This document shows, piece by piece, positions 7,967 to 17,003 of a DNA stretch of 64,000 nucleotides. The DNA is taken from the NCBI GenBank assembly GCA_001695595.3, contig MBPM02000008.1, positions 186,001-250,000 of the forward strand, read 5' to 3'. Numbering within the stretch: the stretch's first letter is position 1; every line of letters starts with the position of its first letter. Origin of the DNA: Plasmopara viticola (lineage: Eukaryota > Oomycota > Peronosporomycetes > Peronosporales > Peronosporaceae). The notes under the pieces are model-generated. The model was not told the origin of the DNA, searched no databases, and saw only the letters and a list, made by a program, of their open reading frames with translations. Both the position numbers and the translations under genes were made by a program.

Positions 7967-9112
7967 GTGTTTCGAATCAAGGAAAAGCAAGTCGGCGAGG
8001 TCGAGCGGTACAGGCCGCGTTTGTGGCTAAGAAATTTTCACAAAAGTATGGCGCCGACAATGAAGAAAAATTTTGCGCCAGTGGCCAAGTTCTTTTCGAT
8101 TCGCATCCTTCTCAGTCTGGCAGCCAAGTATAGCCTAACTTTGCATCAAATGGATGTCAAGACTGCTTTTTTGAACGGGCTTCTTGATGAGGACATCTAC
8201 ATGACACAGTCGGATGGATTTGTCGATAAAAAGTGTCCAAATTTTGTTTGCAAGCTTGAGCGATCGCTATACGGATTGAAGCAGTCGCCGCGTATGTGGA
8301 ATAAAACTATCGACGACTTCATGCTTCAACTCAAGTTCAAACAATGCGTGTCGAACCACTGCATTTACTTTATGCGTGACGACAACGATATGCTTTTCAT
8401 CGCGCTTTACGTCGACGATCCCATTCTGGCAAGCAGCAGCTCAACATTGCTAAAAGACACCAAGCAAGCGCTAAGTGATCGTTTTGGAATGACAGACATG
8501 GGTCAGCTCAAGTGTTTTCTCGGCATGGAAATTGATCAAGATTTAGGAGCTGGAAAAGTGATCGTGAGGCAGTCCAAGTTTGCGAGCAATGTTCTCAAGA
8601 AGTTCAAAATGGATAACAGCAACCCCGTCAAGACGCCCCAAAAACCAGGTCTCAAGCTTATCAAGGGCACGTGCGAAGGAGGATGTAAGCATCACGAAAC
8701 CATGGCGAGTTTTTCCTACCGGAATGCGGCCGGCTCTTTGATGTACTTGATGGTCGGCACGCGCCCGGGTCTTGCAGCAGCCATTGGAGCATTAAGTTTA
8801 TTCGCGGCGGACCCGTGCCCGACTCATTGGCAGGCACTCAAAAGAGTTTTTCGATACGCTCAAGGCACACAAACTCATGGCATCGAATTTCGAGCGGACA
8901 GCAACTATTCGGATGCGGATCGGGCTGGTGATGTTGGCTCAAGAAAGAGTACAAGCGGATATGCGTTCATGGTGAACGGCGGATCCATTTGCTGGCGAAG
9001 CAAAAAAATAGCGAACAGTTGCGCTGTCATCAACGGAGGCGGAATACATGGCGTTTTTCGAAGCTACTCAAGAAGCAGTTTGGCTCAGATTCTTTCTGTG
9101 CAAAATAGGTGA
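7967..9112 (+). CDS. pol: pol fragment: reverse transcriptase and start of RNase H (unit A)
   Basis: A 381-codon open frame. RT motifs in order: 'VFRIKEKQVGEVERY', '[36 protein letters not shown]' (catalytic Asp), '[27 protein letters not shown]', active site 'YVDDPILAS' (Leu replaced by Pro after YVDD), 'GMTDMGQLKCFLGMEIDQD', '[21 protein letters not shown]', then RNase H 'SDADRAGDVGSRKSTSGYAFM'. The frame shifts after 'CWRSKKIANS'. The YVDD pair is kept, but a Pro beside it is unusual. The upstream finger region is frame-damaged. Confidence 0.8.
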   Translation: MFRIKEKQVGEVERYRPRLWLRNFHKSMAPTMKKNFAPVAKFFSIRILLSLAAKYSLTLHQMDVKTAFLNGLLDEDIYMTQSDGFVDKKCPNFVCKLERSLYGLKQSPRMWNKTIDDFMLQLKFKQCVSNHCIYFMRDDNDMLFIALYVDDPILASSSSTLLKDTKQALSDRFGMTDMGQLKCFLGMEIDQDLGAGKVIVRQSKFASNVLKKFKMDNSNPVKTPQKPGLKLIKGTCEGGCKHHETMASFSYRNAAGSLMYLMVGTRPGLAAAIGALSLFAADPCPTHWQALKRVFRYAQGTQTHGIEFRADSNYSDADRAGDVGSRKSTSGYAFMVNGGSICWRSKKIANSCAVINGGGIHGVFRSYSRSSLAQILSVQNR

Positions 9113-9441
9113 AATGGCTCCTGATGAAGCAGTCAAGATACTCGAAGATAATCAAGGATCGATTGCGTTGGCTAAGAATCCAAAATTCCACAAACGTACC
9201 AAGAATATCGACATCCGCTATCACTTTGTTCGTGAAAAGGTTGAAGACGGCCAAGTTTCGCTTGAGTAAATTTCAAAATTGGACATGCTGGCAGATCTCA
9301 TGACCGAGCCGATTCCTGCTCCCCAAGTTGCTTTGCTTCGAGGCAGGCTCGGCTTCGAGCACAAAAAGCGAACGAGTCGAGTGGGAGTGTTGTCGAAGAT
9401 GCTGGCGAAGAAACGCCTCCACCAGCGACTACATATCGGTA
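9048..9441 (+). pseudogene. RNase H C-terminus of F1 pol (unit A)
   Basis: Reads '[73 protein letters not shown]', a stop, then 'LDMLADLMTEPIPAPQVALLRGRLG'. The last codons overlap the polypurine tract (GTGGGAG before 9388) and would read into the LTR, as in other clade A copies. Confidence 0.7.
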
Positions 9442-9824
9442 AGTATCGGTACCTGCAATCAGTTGATGACTGCTTGAAGGAGCGGGTTCAAGATGGCCAA
9501 AACAGCGGTTTTGGGATGGGAAGATGATTGCACCCGGACGGTAAGTTGTTCTGATTCCCTTAGATTGCTGTCGAAGATGTTGGCGAAGAAACGCCTCGAC
9601 CAGCATTGCGAATCGGTAAGTACCGGTATCTGCAATCAGTTGATGACTGCTTGGAGAAACCAGTTCAAGATGGGCAAAAGATCGACTCTGGGATGGGAAG
9701 GTGATTGCGGCCGGATGGTAAGTCGCTCTGATTGGCTTAGAGGTAGCATGTAGTTGCGAGCTAAGGACCTTTGAAATATATTCACTTTGCATTTTTCCAA
9801 TAAGTGCACACTTGACCTTCTTCA
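9388..9824 (+). repeat. LTR1dup, shared by units A and B
   Basis: Starts TGTTGTCGAAGATGCTGG and ends CTTCTTCA just before a PBS. It holds an internal direct duplication of the U3 start: the second copy begins at 9568 (TGCTGTCGAAGATGTTGG). It lies directly after pol 3' sequence and directly before gag, so it is at once the 3' LTR of unit A and the 5' LTR of unit B. Confidence 0.85.
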
Positions 9825-9836
9825 GGTTATGAGCCC
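9825..9836 (+). other. primer-binding site of unit B
   Basis: GGTTATGAGCCC directly follows LTR1dup; the gag ATG is at 9829-9831. Confidence 0.75.
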
Positions 9837-10563
9837 AAGCTCTGTCTTCCCAAACTCCAACACCGACTTCGCCCTCGCCTTGGACACCTCCACGACCAAC
9901 CGCATCAACAAGTTCGATGAGACAAACTTTCACACATGAAATTTTAAGATGCAAATGGTGCTGGACGAGCGTGACTTGTGGGAAGTGGTGAGCGGGGAGA
10001 TCAAGCTGAAACACCTGACTACTGCGCTGGACCAAAACACGTACAAGCGCAAATCGAGGAAGGCGCTCGCGATCATTTGTCTTGGGATAGAGGATTCGCA
10101 ACTGCCGTTGGTTCGTTCGGCAAGTGGGGCACACGATACATGGTCGCGGCTTGAGGGACACTTCGAGAAGAAGAGCCTTGCGAATAAGCTCTTTCTTCGT
10201 CGTCGCTTCTTCACAGCCAAGATGGATGAAGGAGGAGATATGCTCGCGCACATGAACAAGACTAAGACGCTGGCGGAGCCGCTCGACGCTATGGGTGCTC
10301 CGGTTAACGAGGACGACCTAATTGAAACGCTTTTGGCAAGTCTCAGCTAGTCGTACGCGTTTCTTATCACGGCACTCGAGTGAAGAGCCGACTCGTTATC
10401 GTGGGAGCTCGTCACGTCCCGGCTGTTACACGAAGACTTAAAGCGCAAAGAGCAAGGTGGCGTCGTCGATGGAGTCGCGCACGGCCAAGGTCAAGCATTT
10501 GCGATAACAGACAATGGACAAAGCAAAGGACGACAAGCGTCAGTGAAGGCTACAAGTGCCTGT
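9829..10563 (+). pseudogene. gag: gag of unit B
   Basis: Reads MSPSSVFPNSN..., with a TGA at the Trp of 'FHTW'. An open run 9949-10350 follows: 'MQMVLDERDLWEVVSGEIKLKHL', 'TWSRLEGHFEKKSLANKLFLRRRFF', 'LAEPLDAMGAPVNEDDL', with stops after 'LASLS' and after 'LITALE'. The end, 'LSWELVTSRLLHEDLKRKEQGG' to 'KATSAC', stops at the E3 insertion within the first Cys codon of the zinc knuckle, which continues at 15160. Confidence 0.8.
10559..10563. repeat. Target-site duplication of E3 (left; right copy 15160-15164)
   Basis: CCTGT on the left and CCTGC on the right, one transition apart. Joining the flanks restores the CHYC codons of the zinc knuckle. Confidence 0.85.
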
Positions 10564-10830
10564 TAATGAAGAAAGGTTACTTGAGCTGTTGATGGCAAAA
10601 TGACAAGTGAATATATTTATAAGGTCCTTAGTTCGCAACTACATGCTACCTCTAAGCCAATGATTTATCTAAGCCAATCAGAACGACTTACCATCCGGGA
10701 GCACCGAAACCGATCTTTTGCCCATCTTGAACCCGCTCCTTCAAGCAGTCACCAACTGATTGCAGATACCGGTACTTACCGATATGAAGTCGCTGGTCGA
10801 GGCGTTTCTTTCACAGCATCTTCGGCAACA
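10564..10830 (-). repeat. 3' LTR of E3
   Basis: A 267-bp LTR1 that lacks about 35 bp of the CCGGGCGCAATC repeat block present in the 302-bp 5' LTR; otherwise collinear. Preceded on the minus strand by the purine tract CGAGTGGGAG. Confidence 0.85.
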
Positions 10831-10964
10831 CTCCCACTCGAATCGTCAGCCTTCGCCTTCTGTATACCAAGCTTGCTTCGGAGTATACAAAACTGCATCG
10901 CAGGAATCGGCTTGGTCATTATGTCGGCTAGCATGTCGAGAGTAGAGATGTACTCGAGAATCAC
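10776..10964 (-). CDS. pol: pol C-terminus reading into the 3' LTR (E3)
   Basis: 62 codons: 'MILEYISTLDMLADIMTKPIPAMQFCILRSKLGIQ' (end of RNase H), then 'SSGSVAEDAVKETPRPATSYR' and stop. The last residues are encoded by the polypurine tract and the first ~55 bp of the LTR. It is in frame with the upstream RT/RNase H frame; only one stop codon (10965) separates them. Similar tails occur at 19454-19509 and 46765-46836. Confidence 0.75.
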   Translation of the reverse strand: MILEYISTLDMLADIMTKPIPAMQFCILRSKLGIQKAKADDSSGSVAEDAVKETPRPATSYR

Positions 10965-11786
10965 TTAACCTTCTTCCACCTTTTCACGTACAAATTGATA
11001 TCGAATGTCGATGTGCTTGGTTCGTTTATGAGCCTCCGGGTTCTTCGCTAGTGCAATCGAGCCTTGATTATCTTCATAAATCTTCACCGCTGTATCCGGG
11101 GACATCTCGCCCAACTCACGCAAAAACGCCTTGAGCCAGATTGCCTCTTGCGTAGCCTCAGACAATGCCATGTATTCAGCTTCCGTAGACGATAGTGCCA
11201 CTGTACGCTGTTTCTTGCTCTTCCAGATGACACATCCACCGCTCATCATAAAGGCGTAGCCGCTTGTACCCCTTCGCGACAATGTGTCTCCGGCCCAGTC
11301 CGCATCCGAAAATTCTTGCAAATTATCATGATTCAATGCTTGAAAGTCAATGCCGTGCGTCCTTGTACCTTGAACATATCTGAAGACTCCTTTTAACGCT
11401 TGCCAGTGTGTCGGACATGGGTCTGCTGCAAATTGGCTGAGTACTCCCACTGCCGCCGCGAGATCCGGACGCGTGCCGACCATAAGGTACATCAGGCAAC
11501 CAACAGCATTTCGATATGGCACACCGGTCATAGTGTCACCGTGTTTGCATCCTCCTTCGCACATGGACTTGGTAAGTTTGAGTCCTGGATCTTGCGGCGT
11601 TCTAACGGGCTTGCTCTTTTCCATATTAAACTTGGTCAAAATTTCGCACGCAGACTTGGTTTGCCGCATCGTCAGAGTCCCGATCTTTAAATCTTGCTCA
11701 ATCTCAATTCCAAGAAAGAAGTTAAGTTGCTTCAAATCCGTCATTTCGAATCGTTTGCTGAGTGCGTGCTTGGTTTCCTGGAGCAT
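10965..11786 (-). CDS. pol: pol fragment: RT thumb and complete RNase H (E3)
   Basis: 273 codons. RT C-terminal part: '[32 protein letters not shown]', '[22 protein letters not shown]', '[21 protein letters not shown]'. RNase H follows with all three acidic motifs visible: 'SDADWAGD', '[10 protein letters not shown]', '[14 protein letters not shown]', then '[21 protein letters not shown]' and a stop. This domain removes the RNA strand during reverse transcription. The frame shift near 11780 separates it from the YVDD motif. Confidence 0.85.
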   Translation of the reverse strand: MLQETKHALSKRFEMTDLKQLNFFLGIEIEQDLKIGTLTMRQTKSACEILTKFNMEKSKPVRTPQDPGLKLTKSMCEGGCKHGDTMTGVPYRNAVGCLMYLMVGTRPDLAAAVGVLSQFAADPCPTHWQALKGVFRYVQGTRTHGIDFQALNHDNLQEFSDADWAGDTLSRRGTSGYAFMMSGGCVIWKSKKQRTVALSSTEAEYMALSEATQEAIWLKAFLRELGEMSPDTAVKIYEDNQGSIALAKNPEAHKRTKHIDIRYQFVREKVEEG

Positions 11787-12477
11787 CTTGTAGTATTGCA
11801 GGCCAAAATGAGATCGTCGACGTAAAGCGCTACGAACATCATGTTATGGCCATCCCGCTTCACATACACGCAGTGATCCGATTCACACTTCTTATATTCC
11901 TGTCCCAACATAAAGTCGTCAATGGTCTTGTTCCACATGCGAGGTGATGGCTCCAGCCCGTACAGTGATCGCTGTAACTTGCGCACATAGTCCGGGTTGG
12001 CCGTGTTTATAAATCCATCAGGCTGCGTCATGTAAATTTCTTCGTCAAGCTGACCGTTGAGAAATGCTGTTTTGACATCCATCGGGTGAATTGCGAGTCC
12101 GTACTTGGCAGCCAGACTGAGCAAAATCCGAATCGACGTAACTTGGCCACAACCCTAGGCGCAAACGTTTCTTCATAGTCAATGCCAAACTTCTGCGAAA
12201 GACCCTTGACCACCAAACACGCTTTGCAGCGCTCGACTTCGCCGACTTGATTCTTCTTGATACGAAACACCCATCGACTGCCGATTGCCTTGCGTCCTTT
12301 TAAAAGGGGTTCAAGCGTCCATGTCGTGTTCTTTTGTATCGAGTCCATTTCCGAATCGCATGCCTCCTTGGATTTAGCTGCGTCGTCAGATTCCATCGCC
12401 GACTTAAAGGTGGTCGGCAACTCTCCCACTGAATCCACAACGTACGCAGCCTTAAAGTCTTGCGCTGTGGCTGACAT
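11741..12477 (-). pseudogene. Reverse transcriptase N-terminal half of E3, frameshifted
   Basis: First piece (12477-12150): 'MSATAQDFKAAYVVDSVGELPTTFKSAMES', 'LLKGRKAIGSRWVFRIKKNQVGEVERCKA', '[11 protein letters not shown]'. After a frameshift near 12150 the second piece (12124-11741) has '[31 protein letters not shown]', '[23 protein letters not shown]', and the intact active site 'YVDDLILAC'. A further shift leads to the next frame. Confidence 0.8.
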
Positions 12478-12923
12478 TTCTTCAAGTGATTGATATCGAC
12501 TTGTCGTTTAGACCTTGGCACTTCAGTTGCTTTTTCGAGCGATTGGGTCCGTTGGTGCCGCTTACTGCCAGGCTCAACCTCTTCTTCCTGCGTAGAATCC
12601 TTGGCTTCGTATTCCATCTGGTCATGCTGTGAGGATTCCTGATCAGTCGCTTCATTATCATCTTGAACAACAACTTCATTGTAGTGACGGTCGCTCCTCC
12701 CACTGCCGAAAGTATCTTCCATAAACTTTGCGTCACGACTAACCAGCACACGACCACTCTCTATATCTTCAAATCGATACGCTTTCTCATGCTCCGAGTA
12801 GCCAAGAAATTGACAGCGTACTGACCGAGCGTCAAACTTGCTGCGCTTTTCTTTCGGAATTGTGACAAACGCATGGCATCCAAAACCTTCAAATTCGTTA
12901 GCGCAGGTCTTCTTTTCGTCCAA
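12300..12923 (-). CDS. pol: pol fragment: integrase C-terminus and linker (E3)
   Basis: 207 codons: 'GFGCHAFVTIPKEKRSKFDARSVRCQFLGYSEHEKAYRFEDIESGRVLVSRDAKFMEDTFGSGR', then a long Glu/Asp/Gln-rich linker ('QDDNEATDQESSQHDQMEYE'), 'GSKRHQRTQSLEKATEVPRSKR', after which it leaves the pol register. Typical copia linker between integrase and RT. Confidence 0.75.
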   Translation of the reverse strand: MDEKKTCANEFEGFGCHAFVTIPKEKRSKFDARSVRCQFLGYSEHEKAYRFEDIESGRVLVSRDAKFMEDTFGSGRSDRHYNEVVVQDDNEATDQESSQHDQMEYEAKDSTQEEEVEPGSKRHQRTQSLEKATEVPRSKRQVDINHLKKCQPQRKTLRLRTLWIQWESCRPPLSRRWNLTTQLNPRRHAIRKWTRYKRTRHGRLNPF

Positions 12924-13285
12924 ACTTGGTATTGCGATTTATCCATAGCAATACCTCGCGTCGGGCAACGATTGCGAAAGAAGGCGGAGGTCATAACAGC
13001 CTCACCCCGATACGTCTTTGGCAGCCCAGCGTGCTCAATCATAACTCTTGCACATTCCATCAGTGTCCGGTTCATGCGTTCAGCCACTCCATTAAGCTGT
13101 GAGGTATAAGGTGGCGTAAACTTCTGCTCGATACCACGTCGCTTGCAGAACTTGGCCATGTCACCCGATGTGTACTCACCAATATTATCGCAGCGAAGTG
13201 CTTTGACAACTTTGCCAGTCTGAGTTTCGGCAAACGCAACAAACTCGGCAAATTTGGTGGCAACGTCAGACTTGTTTCGCAGCAA
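12761..13285 (-). CDS. pol: pol fragment: integrase core, distal part (E3)
   Basis: 174 codons: 'ALRCDNIGEYTSGDMAKFCKRRGIEQKFTPPYTSQLNGVAERMNRTLMECARVMIEH'. The second catalytic Asp (CDN) and Glu (VAERMNR) are present with D(35)E spacing; Gly of DNGG is Ile. Continues 'YRGEAVMTSAFFRNRCPTRGIAMDKSQYQVW'. Overlaps the preceding and following pieces because of frameshifts. Confidence 0.75.
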   Translation of the reverse strand: MLRNKSDVATKFAEFVAFAETQTGKVVKALRCDNIGEYTSGDMAKFCKRRGIEQKFTPPYTSQLNGVAERMNRTLMECARVMIEHAGLPKTYRGEAVMTSAFFRNRCPTRGIAMDKSQYQVWTKRRPALTNLKVLDAMRLSQFRKKSAASLTLGQYAVNFLATRSMRKRIDLKI

Positions 13286-13977
13286 AAATACAATGTAAAG
13301 TGCGAGTACTCGTCTATGAAAGTGACAAAATACCGCTTGCCGCTAAAAGTCGTCGACTGTATAGGTCCACACACATCACTGTGAATTACTTCCAGCAGTT
13401 TCTTTGCATGATGAGGCGACTTTGACGTGAAACCTACTCGCGTTTGTTTGCCAAGTGCACAACCATCACACAGCTCCCACTGTTTGACGAAAGCAAGGTC
13501 AATGCCAACACCATAGTTTTTCTTGACGATAGTTTCAAGACCACTATGTCCAATGTGCCCAAGTCGAAGGTGCCAGAGGTACGAAATGGTGTCCCCATGA
13601 CATCCCGACAAGCTTGTCACATTGGCTTCGTTAGTGCTGACAGGCGTCATACACAGTTTAAACAGCCCTTTGCCCTCGCGGGCTCCAAGGTTCCACTGCA
13701 TTCCCTTTGCCTCCGCAAAACAGCCATCGGTTTCGAACGTGACCGGTCCAACATCCTTTGTAGAACGTCCAACAGAGAAATGATTGCGCGATAGCTTTGG
13801 AATATGGCACACTCCACGAAGCATGCGCTTCTTGTTTCCGTGGGCCGTCCTCATAGGCATAACAATGTCGCCAGTCCCGATCGCTTGAACAACACCGTCG
13901 TCTGCGAGATGTACGTCCACCGGAAAAATATCCTTGTAATTCCTCATGAACTCTTTCGAAAAAGTCATGTGCTTCAT
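13072..13977 (-). CDS. pol: pol fragment: protease edge, GAG_pre-integrase, integrase start (E3)
   Basis: 301 codons from 'MKHMTFSKEFMRNYKDIFPVDVHLADDGVVQAIG'. The same frame extends upstream through 'VWLVDSGA', so the protease DSG motif is intact just before this Met. Then 'HIPKLSRNHFSVGRS', 'LWHLRLGHIGHSG', finger 'CDGCALGKQTRVGF', 'VIHSDVCGPIQSTTFSGKRYFVTFIDEYSHFTLYF' with the first catalytic Asp. The last 50 residues are shifted. Confidence 0.8.
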   Translation of the reverse strand: MKHMTFSKEFMRNYKDIFPVDVHLADDGVVQAIGTGDIVMPMRTAHGNKKRMLRGVCHIPKLSRNHFSVGRSTKDVGPVTFETDGCFAEAKGMQWNLGAREGKGLFKLCMTPVSTNEANVTSLSGCHGDTISYLWHLRLGHIGHSGLETIVKKNYGVGIDLAFVKQWELCDGCALGKQTRVGFTSKSPHHAKKLLEVIHSDVCGPIQSTTFSGKRYFVTFIDEYSHFTLYFCCETSLTLPPNLPSLLRLPKLRLAKLSKHFAAIILVSTHRVTWPSSASDVVSSRSLRHLIPHSLMEWLNA

Positions 13978-14086
13978 TGCACCCGAGTCAACCAGCCATA
14001 CGCAACTCGACTTGGTGGTGCTTGAGTTTCCACCAACCGAGAAGAGAAAATCACCAGAGTCGACCGATCTGCGTTCTCACGAATTA

Positions 14087-14853
14087 TCACGTGGCACTTG
14101 GCGATCCAATGCCCGTGTTCTTCTTAACAGTCGCTTGGCGTCCCTTGCGCCGTCCGTTGTCCGACGTCATAAACACTTGTCCTTGCCCATGCGCGGCTCC
14201 ATCGACGCCGCCACCTTGTTCCTTGCATTTCATCGCTTCGTGTAGTAGACACGACATCACAAGCTCCCATGTCAGCGTGTCAGAGCGCGACTCCAGCGCC
14301 GTGATGAGGAACTGGTGCGAATCACACAGACTTCCAAGAAGCGTGATTACCAGGTCGTCTTCACTCACCGGGGCGCCCACCGCGTCAAGCTGCTCAGCCA
14401 AAGTCTAAGCTTGTCAATGTGCTCTAGCACACCGTCGCCATACTTTCTCGTCGTCGTGAAGAACCTGCGACGAAGGAAGAGCTTGTTTGCCAGGCTCCTC
14501 TTCTCGAAGTGTCCCTCCAATCTTGACCATGCATCATACGCATCCTTGGCTGAGCGAACCAGCGGCAGCTGCGTGTCACCCATCGCAAGAAAGATTATCG
14601 CCAGCGCCTTTCGAGCCTTACGCTTGAAGGTCGACTGGTCCACCGGGTTACTCAGCTGCTCAAGCTTTATCTCCCCGCTCGTAACTTCCCAGAGGTCGCG
14701 CTCCTCCAACACCATTCGCATCTTGAACTTCCACGTATGGAAGTTCGCTCCGTCGAACTTGTTGATTCGGCTCGGTGTGGCGTCCATGGTGGCAGCGAAG
14801 GCGATGTTAGAGGCGGGGGCGAAGAAGGCAGAGTCTGCGGGGCTTGGGCGCAT
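14087..14853 (-). pseudogene. gag: gag of E3 (one frameshift, zinc knuckle deleted)
   Basis: Starts at ATG 14853 within the PBS (GGTTATGCGCCC). First frame 14853-14365: 'MRPSPADSAFFAPASNIAFAAT', 'RINKFDGANFHTWKFKMRMVLEERDLWEVTSGEIKLEQL', 'SRLEGHFEKRSLANKLFLRRRFF'. A 1-nt loss near 14400 shifts to 14401-14087: 'MAEQLDAVGAPVSEDDLVITLL', 'DTLTWELVMSCLLHEAMKCKEQGGGVDGAAHGQGQ'. The CHYCG codons are deleted ('VKKNTGIGSPSAT'), so no zinc knuckle. Confidence 0.85.
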
Positions 14854-14857
14854 AACC
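14846..14857 (-). other. primer-binding site of E3
   Basis: GGTTATGCGCCC, one base from the consensus GGTTATGAGCCC. The gag start ATG sits within it. Confidence 0.7.
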
Positions 14858-15159
14858 TAATGTAGAAAGGTTACTTGAGCTGTAGATGTCAAAATGCAAA
14901 GTGAATATATTTACAAGGTCCTTAGTTTGCAACTACATGCTATCTCTAAGCCAATGATTTATCTAAGTCAATCAGAACGACTTACCATCCGGGCGCAATC
15001 ACCTTCCCATCCGGGCGCAATCATCTTCCCATCCCGAAATCAATATTTACCCATTTTGAACCCGCTTCTTCAAGCAGTCATCAACTGATTGCAGATACCG
15101 GTACTTACCGATATGTAGTCGCTGGTCGAGGCGTTTCTTTCACAGCATCTTCGACAATA
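14858..15159 (-). repeat. 5' LTR of E3
   Basis: A 302-bp LTR1. It contains two tandem copies of a ~22-bp motif around CCGGGCGCAATCA (14990-15034) and the conserved TATA region near 14903-14920. Confidence 0.85.
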
Positions 15160-15929
15160 CCTGCCACTATTGTGGAGAGCATGGGCATTGAATTGCCAAG
15201 TGCTCGGCTCGAATTCGCGACAACGCGGAGCGACAGCGACCGCAGCATGCTAGTGTCGCGCGGAGTAACGATGATGACTCTGGCGACTGTCTTTTCTCGG
15301 TTGGTGGAACTGCCTATTCCACCAAGTCGAGCTGTGTGTGGCTAATTGACTCACTCACTCAGCACAGGACATACTCGAAAGAGTACATCAAAAACTACAA
15401 GAGAATCGACCCAGTGGATGTGCATCTCGCGGATGATGGCGTGGTTCAAGCTGCGGGAACGGGTGACATTGTTATGTCGATGTTTACGCCTCGCGGAATG
15501 AAGAAGGGTGTTCTCTTTTCGGTTTGGCACATTCCTAAACTTTCGCGCAAATTATTCTCCGTTGGACGCTTTACAAAGGATGTTGGTCCAGTTACATCTG
15601 AGCGCGACGGCTGCTTTGCTGAAGCAAAAGATCTTCGCTGCAAGTCGGGCGCTCGTGAAGAAAAGGGGCTGTTCAAGCTCTGCATGAAGCCAGTTATTGT
15701 GGACGAGGCCAATTTGACTAGCTCGTTGGGATGCCATAGGGACACCACGTCGTACCTCTGGCACATTCGACTAGGTCACATTGCTCACGGTCGTCTTTTC
15801 ACAATTGTTTCAAAAGGCTGTGGAGCAGGTATTGACCTGAAGTCTGTTAACAAGTGGGAGCTGTGTAAAGGATGCGCTCTTGACGAACAGACACGGGTAA
15901 GCTTCATGAAGTCGTCTCCAAATCGGTAG
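15160..15929 (+). pseudogene. pol: Zinc knuckle, protease and GAG_pre-integrase (unit B)
   Basis: CHYCGEHGH, TGA, IAKC as in unit A. An open frame 15336-15929 (197 codons) follows: 'MWLIDSLTQHRTYSKEYIKNYKRIDPVDVHLADDGVVQAAG', in which the protease DSG is DSL, then 'HIPKLSRKLFSVGRF', 'LWHIRLGHIAHG', finger 'CKGCALDEQTRVSF'. A TAG at 15927 separates it from the integrase core. Confidence 0.8.
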
Positions 15930-15935
15930 ACAAAA

Positions 15936-17003
15936 TTGCTTGAAGTCATTCACAGCGATGTATGTGGACCTACGCAGACGGAAATGATCAGTGGTAAGCT
16001 ATATTTCGTCATTTTTATTGACGAGAAGACGCACTTTTGCGCTGTTTACTTGCTACGAAACAAGTCTGAGGTGGCCGACAAGTTTGCTACTTTCGTTGCG
16101 ATGGCCGAAAACCAGACCAACATGCGCGTCAAATCACTTTGTTGTGATAATCGTGGCGAATACAGTACTGGAGCAATGGCAAAGTTTCGTGCAGAGGGTG
16201 GAATTATACAGAAGTTTACGCCACCATACACACCACAACTAAATGGAGTCGCAAAACGCATGAATCGTACACTTGTTGAATGTGGACGGTGCATGGTGGA
16301 GCACGCTAATCTTCCAAAAGCATATTGGGGTGAAGCTATTTTGACTGCTGCGATTCTTCGCAACCGATGTCCGACACGAGCCGTAGATTATGATGTGTCG
16401 CCGTTTCAACTGTGGACTGGCAAGAAGCCTTTGTTGGCAAATTTAAAGGTATTTGGCTGCCATGTTTACGTCTCAATTCTTAAAGAGAAGCGATCCAAGT
16501 TTGATGCTTGTTCGGCTCGGTGCCGTTTTCTTGGCTATTCGGAACATGAAAAAGCGTACAGGTTTGAAAAAATTGCTAGCGGTCGTGTTCTGATAAGTCG
16601 GGACGCAAAATTCATGGAAGATACTCTTGACGACAATATACCAAGTATCAAGTCATCAGAAGCTGTATTTGACGATTTAGCCGATTTCGACCGCTCGGAA
16701 AATGAAAATGCAATGCATGATAAAGACATGGAGCCAAAAGGCAAGCAGCACTCTCAAACGCAGCCTATTGTGAATTTGGATTTTGAACCTGGCAGTAAAC
16801 GACACCAGCGAAACCAATCACTAGAAAAAGCGGCGGACACGGGATTGCGATCAAAAGAATTCTTCGCTATCTTCAAGGAAGCAAGTCGGACGGCATCACA
16901 TTCAAGGCTGGTGATCAAGTGGATTTCCGTAGATATTCGGATGCAAAGTGGGCTGGCGATCATGCGAACCGCAAGTCAACTTCTGGCTTTGCATTTTTGC
17001 TAA
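15936..17003 (+). CDS. pol: pol fragment: integrase (unit B), catalytic Glu lost
   Basis: 355 codons. 'LEVIHSDVCGPTQTEMISGKLYFVIFIDEKTHFCAVYLLRNKSEVADKFATFVAM', 'SLCCDNRGEYSTGAMAKF', 'TPPYTPQLNGVAKRMNRTLVECGRCMVEH'. Both Asp are present, but the third catalytic residue is Lys (VAKR for VAER), and DNGG is DNRG. Next come 'VFGCHVYVSILKEKR', 'CRFLGYSEHEKAYRFEKIASGRVLISRDAKFMEDTL' and the linker to 'NQSLEKAADTG'. From about residue 303 the frame reads the F3 RNase H segment out of register. Confidence 0.85.
   Translation: MLEVIHSDVCGPTQTEMISGKLYFVIFIDEKTHFCAVYLLRNKSEVADKFATFVAMAENQTNMRVKSLCCDNRGEYSTGAMAKFRAEGGIIQKFTPPYTPQLNGVAKRMNRTLVECGRCMVEHANLPKAYWGEAILTAAILRNRCPTRAVDYDVSPFQLWTGKKPLLANLKVFGCHVYVSILKEKRSKFDACSARCRFLGYSEHEKAYRFEKIASGRVLISRDAKFMEDTLDDNIPSIKSSEAVFDDLADFDRSENENAMHDKDMEPKGKQHSQTQPIVNLDFEPGSKRHQRNQSLEKAADTGLRSKEFFAIFKEASRTASHSRLVIKWISVDIRMQSGLAIMRTASQLLALHFC

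Larger units (their letters stand above)
566..9824 (+). mobile_element. Composite copia unit A (interrupted by E1)
   Basis: Order on the plus strand: F2 zinc knuckle to integrase (566-2240), F3-type RNase H (2240-2751 and 7279-7342), LTR2 (7343-7703), F1 pol 3' half (7704-9387), LTR1dup (9388-9824). With E1 (2752-7273) removed it aligns end to end with 15160-19907 in unit B, sharing the same fusion points and stop codons. It is a tandem duplicate of unit B joined through the LTR at 9388-9824. Confidence 0.8.
10564..15159 (-). mobile_element. E3: structurally complete F1-type copia element nested in unit B gag
   Basis: 4596 bp on the minus strand: 5' LTR 14858-15159 (302 bp), PBS 14846-14857, gag, pol, purine tract, 3' LTR 10564-10830 (267 bp). 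TSD CCTGY. One of the best preserved elements: pol needs only a handful of frameshift corrections. E0 at the window start is its duplicated copy. Confidence 0.9.

Noticed and set aside
9440..9560. Splice donor (GGTAAGT repeated in the LTRs)
   Set aside because: It lies in U3, which is transcribed only at the 3' end of the element RNA. It recurs because the LTR recurs, and no matching acceptor or branch site is evident.
9298..10251. 317-codon open frame on the minus strand
   Set aside because: It runs antisense across LTR1dup and unit B gag, with no recognisable domain. Its protein is the reverse-strand reading of the gag 'RLEGHFEKKSLANKLFLRRRF' region, seen similarly opposite every gag copy.
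14315..14860. 181-codon open frame on the plus strand
   Set aside because: Antisense to the well preserved gag of E3.
14990..15034. CRISPR-like repeats
   Set aside because: Short adjacent tandem units without spacers, inside a eukaryotic-type LTR.
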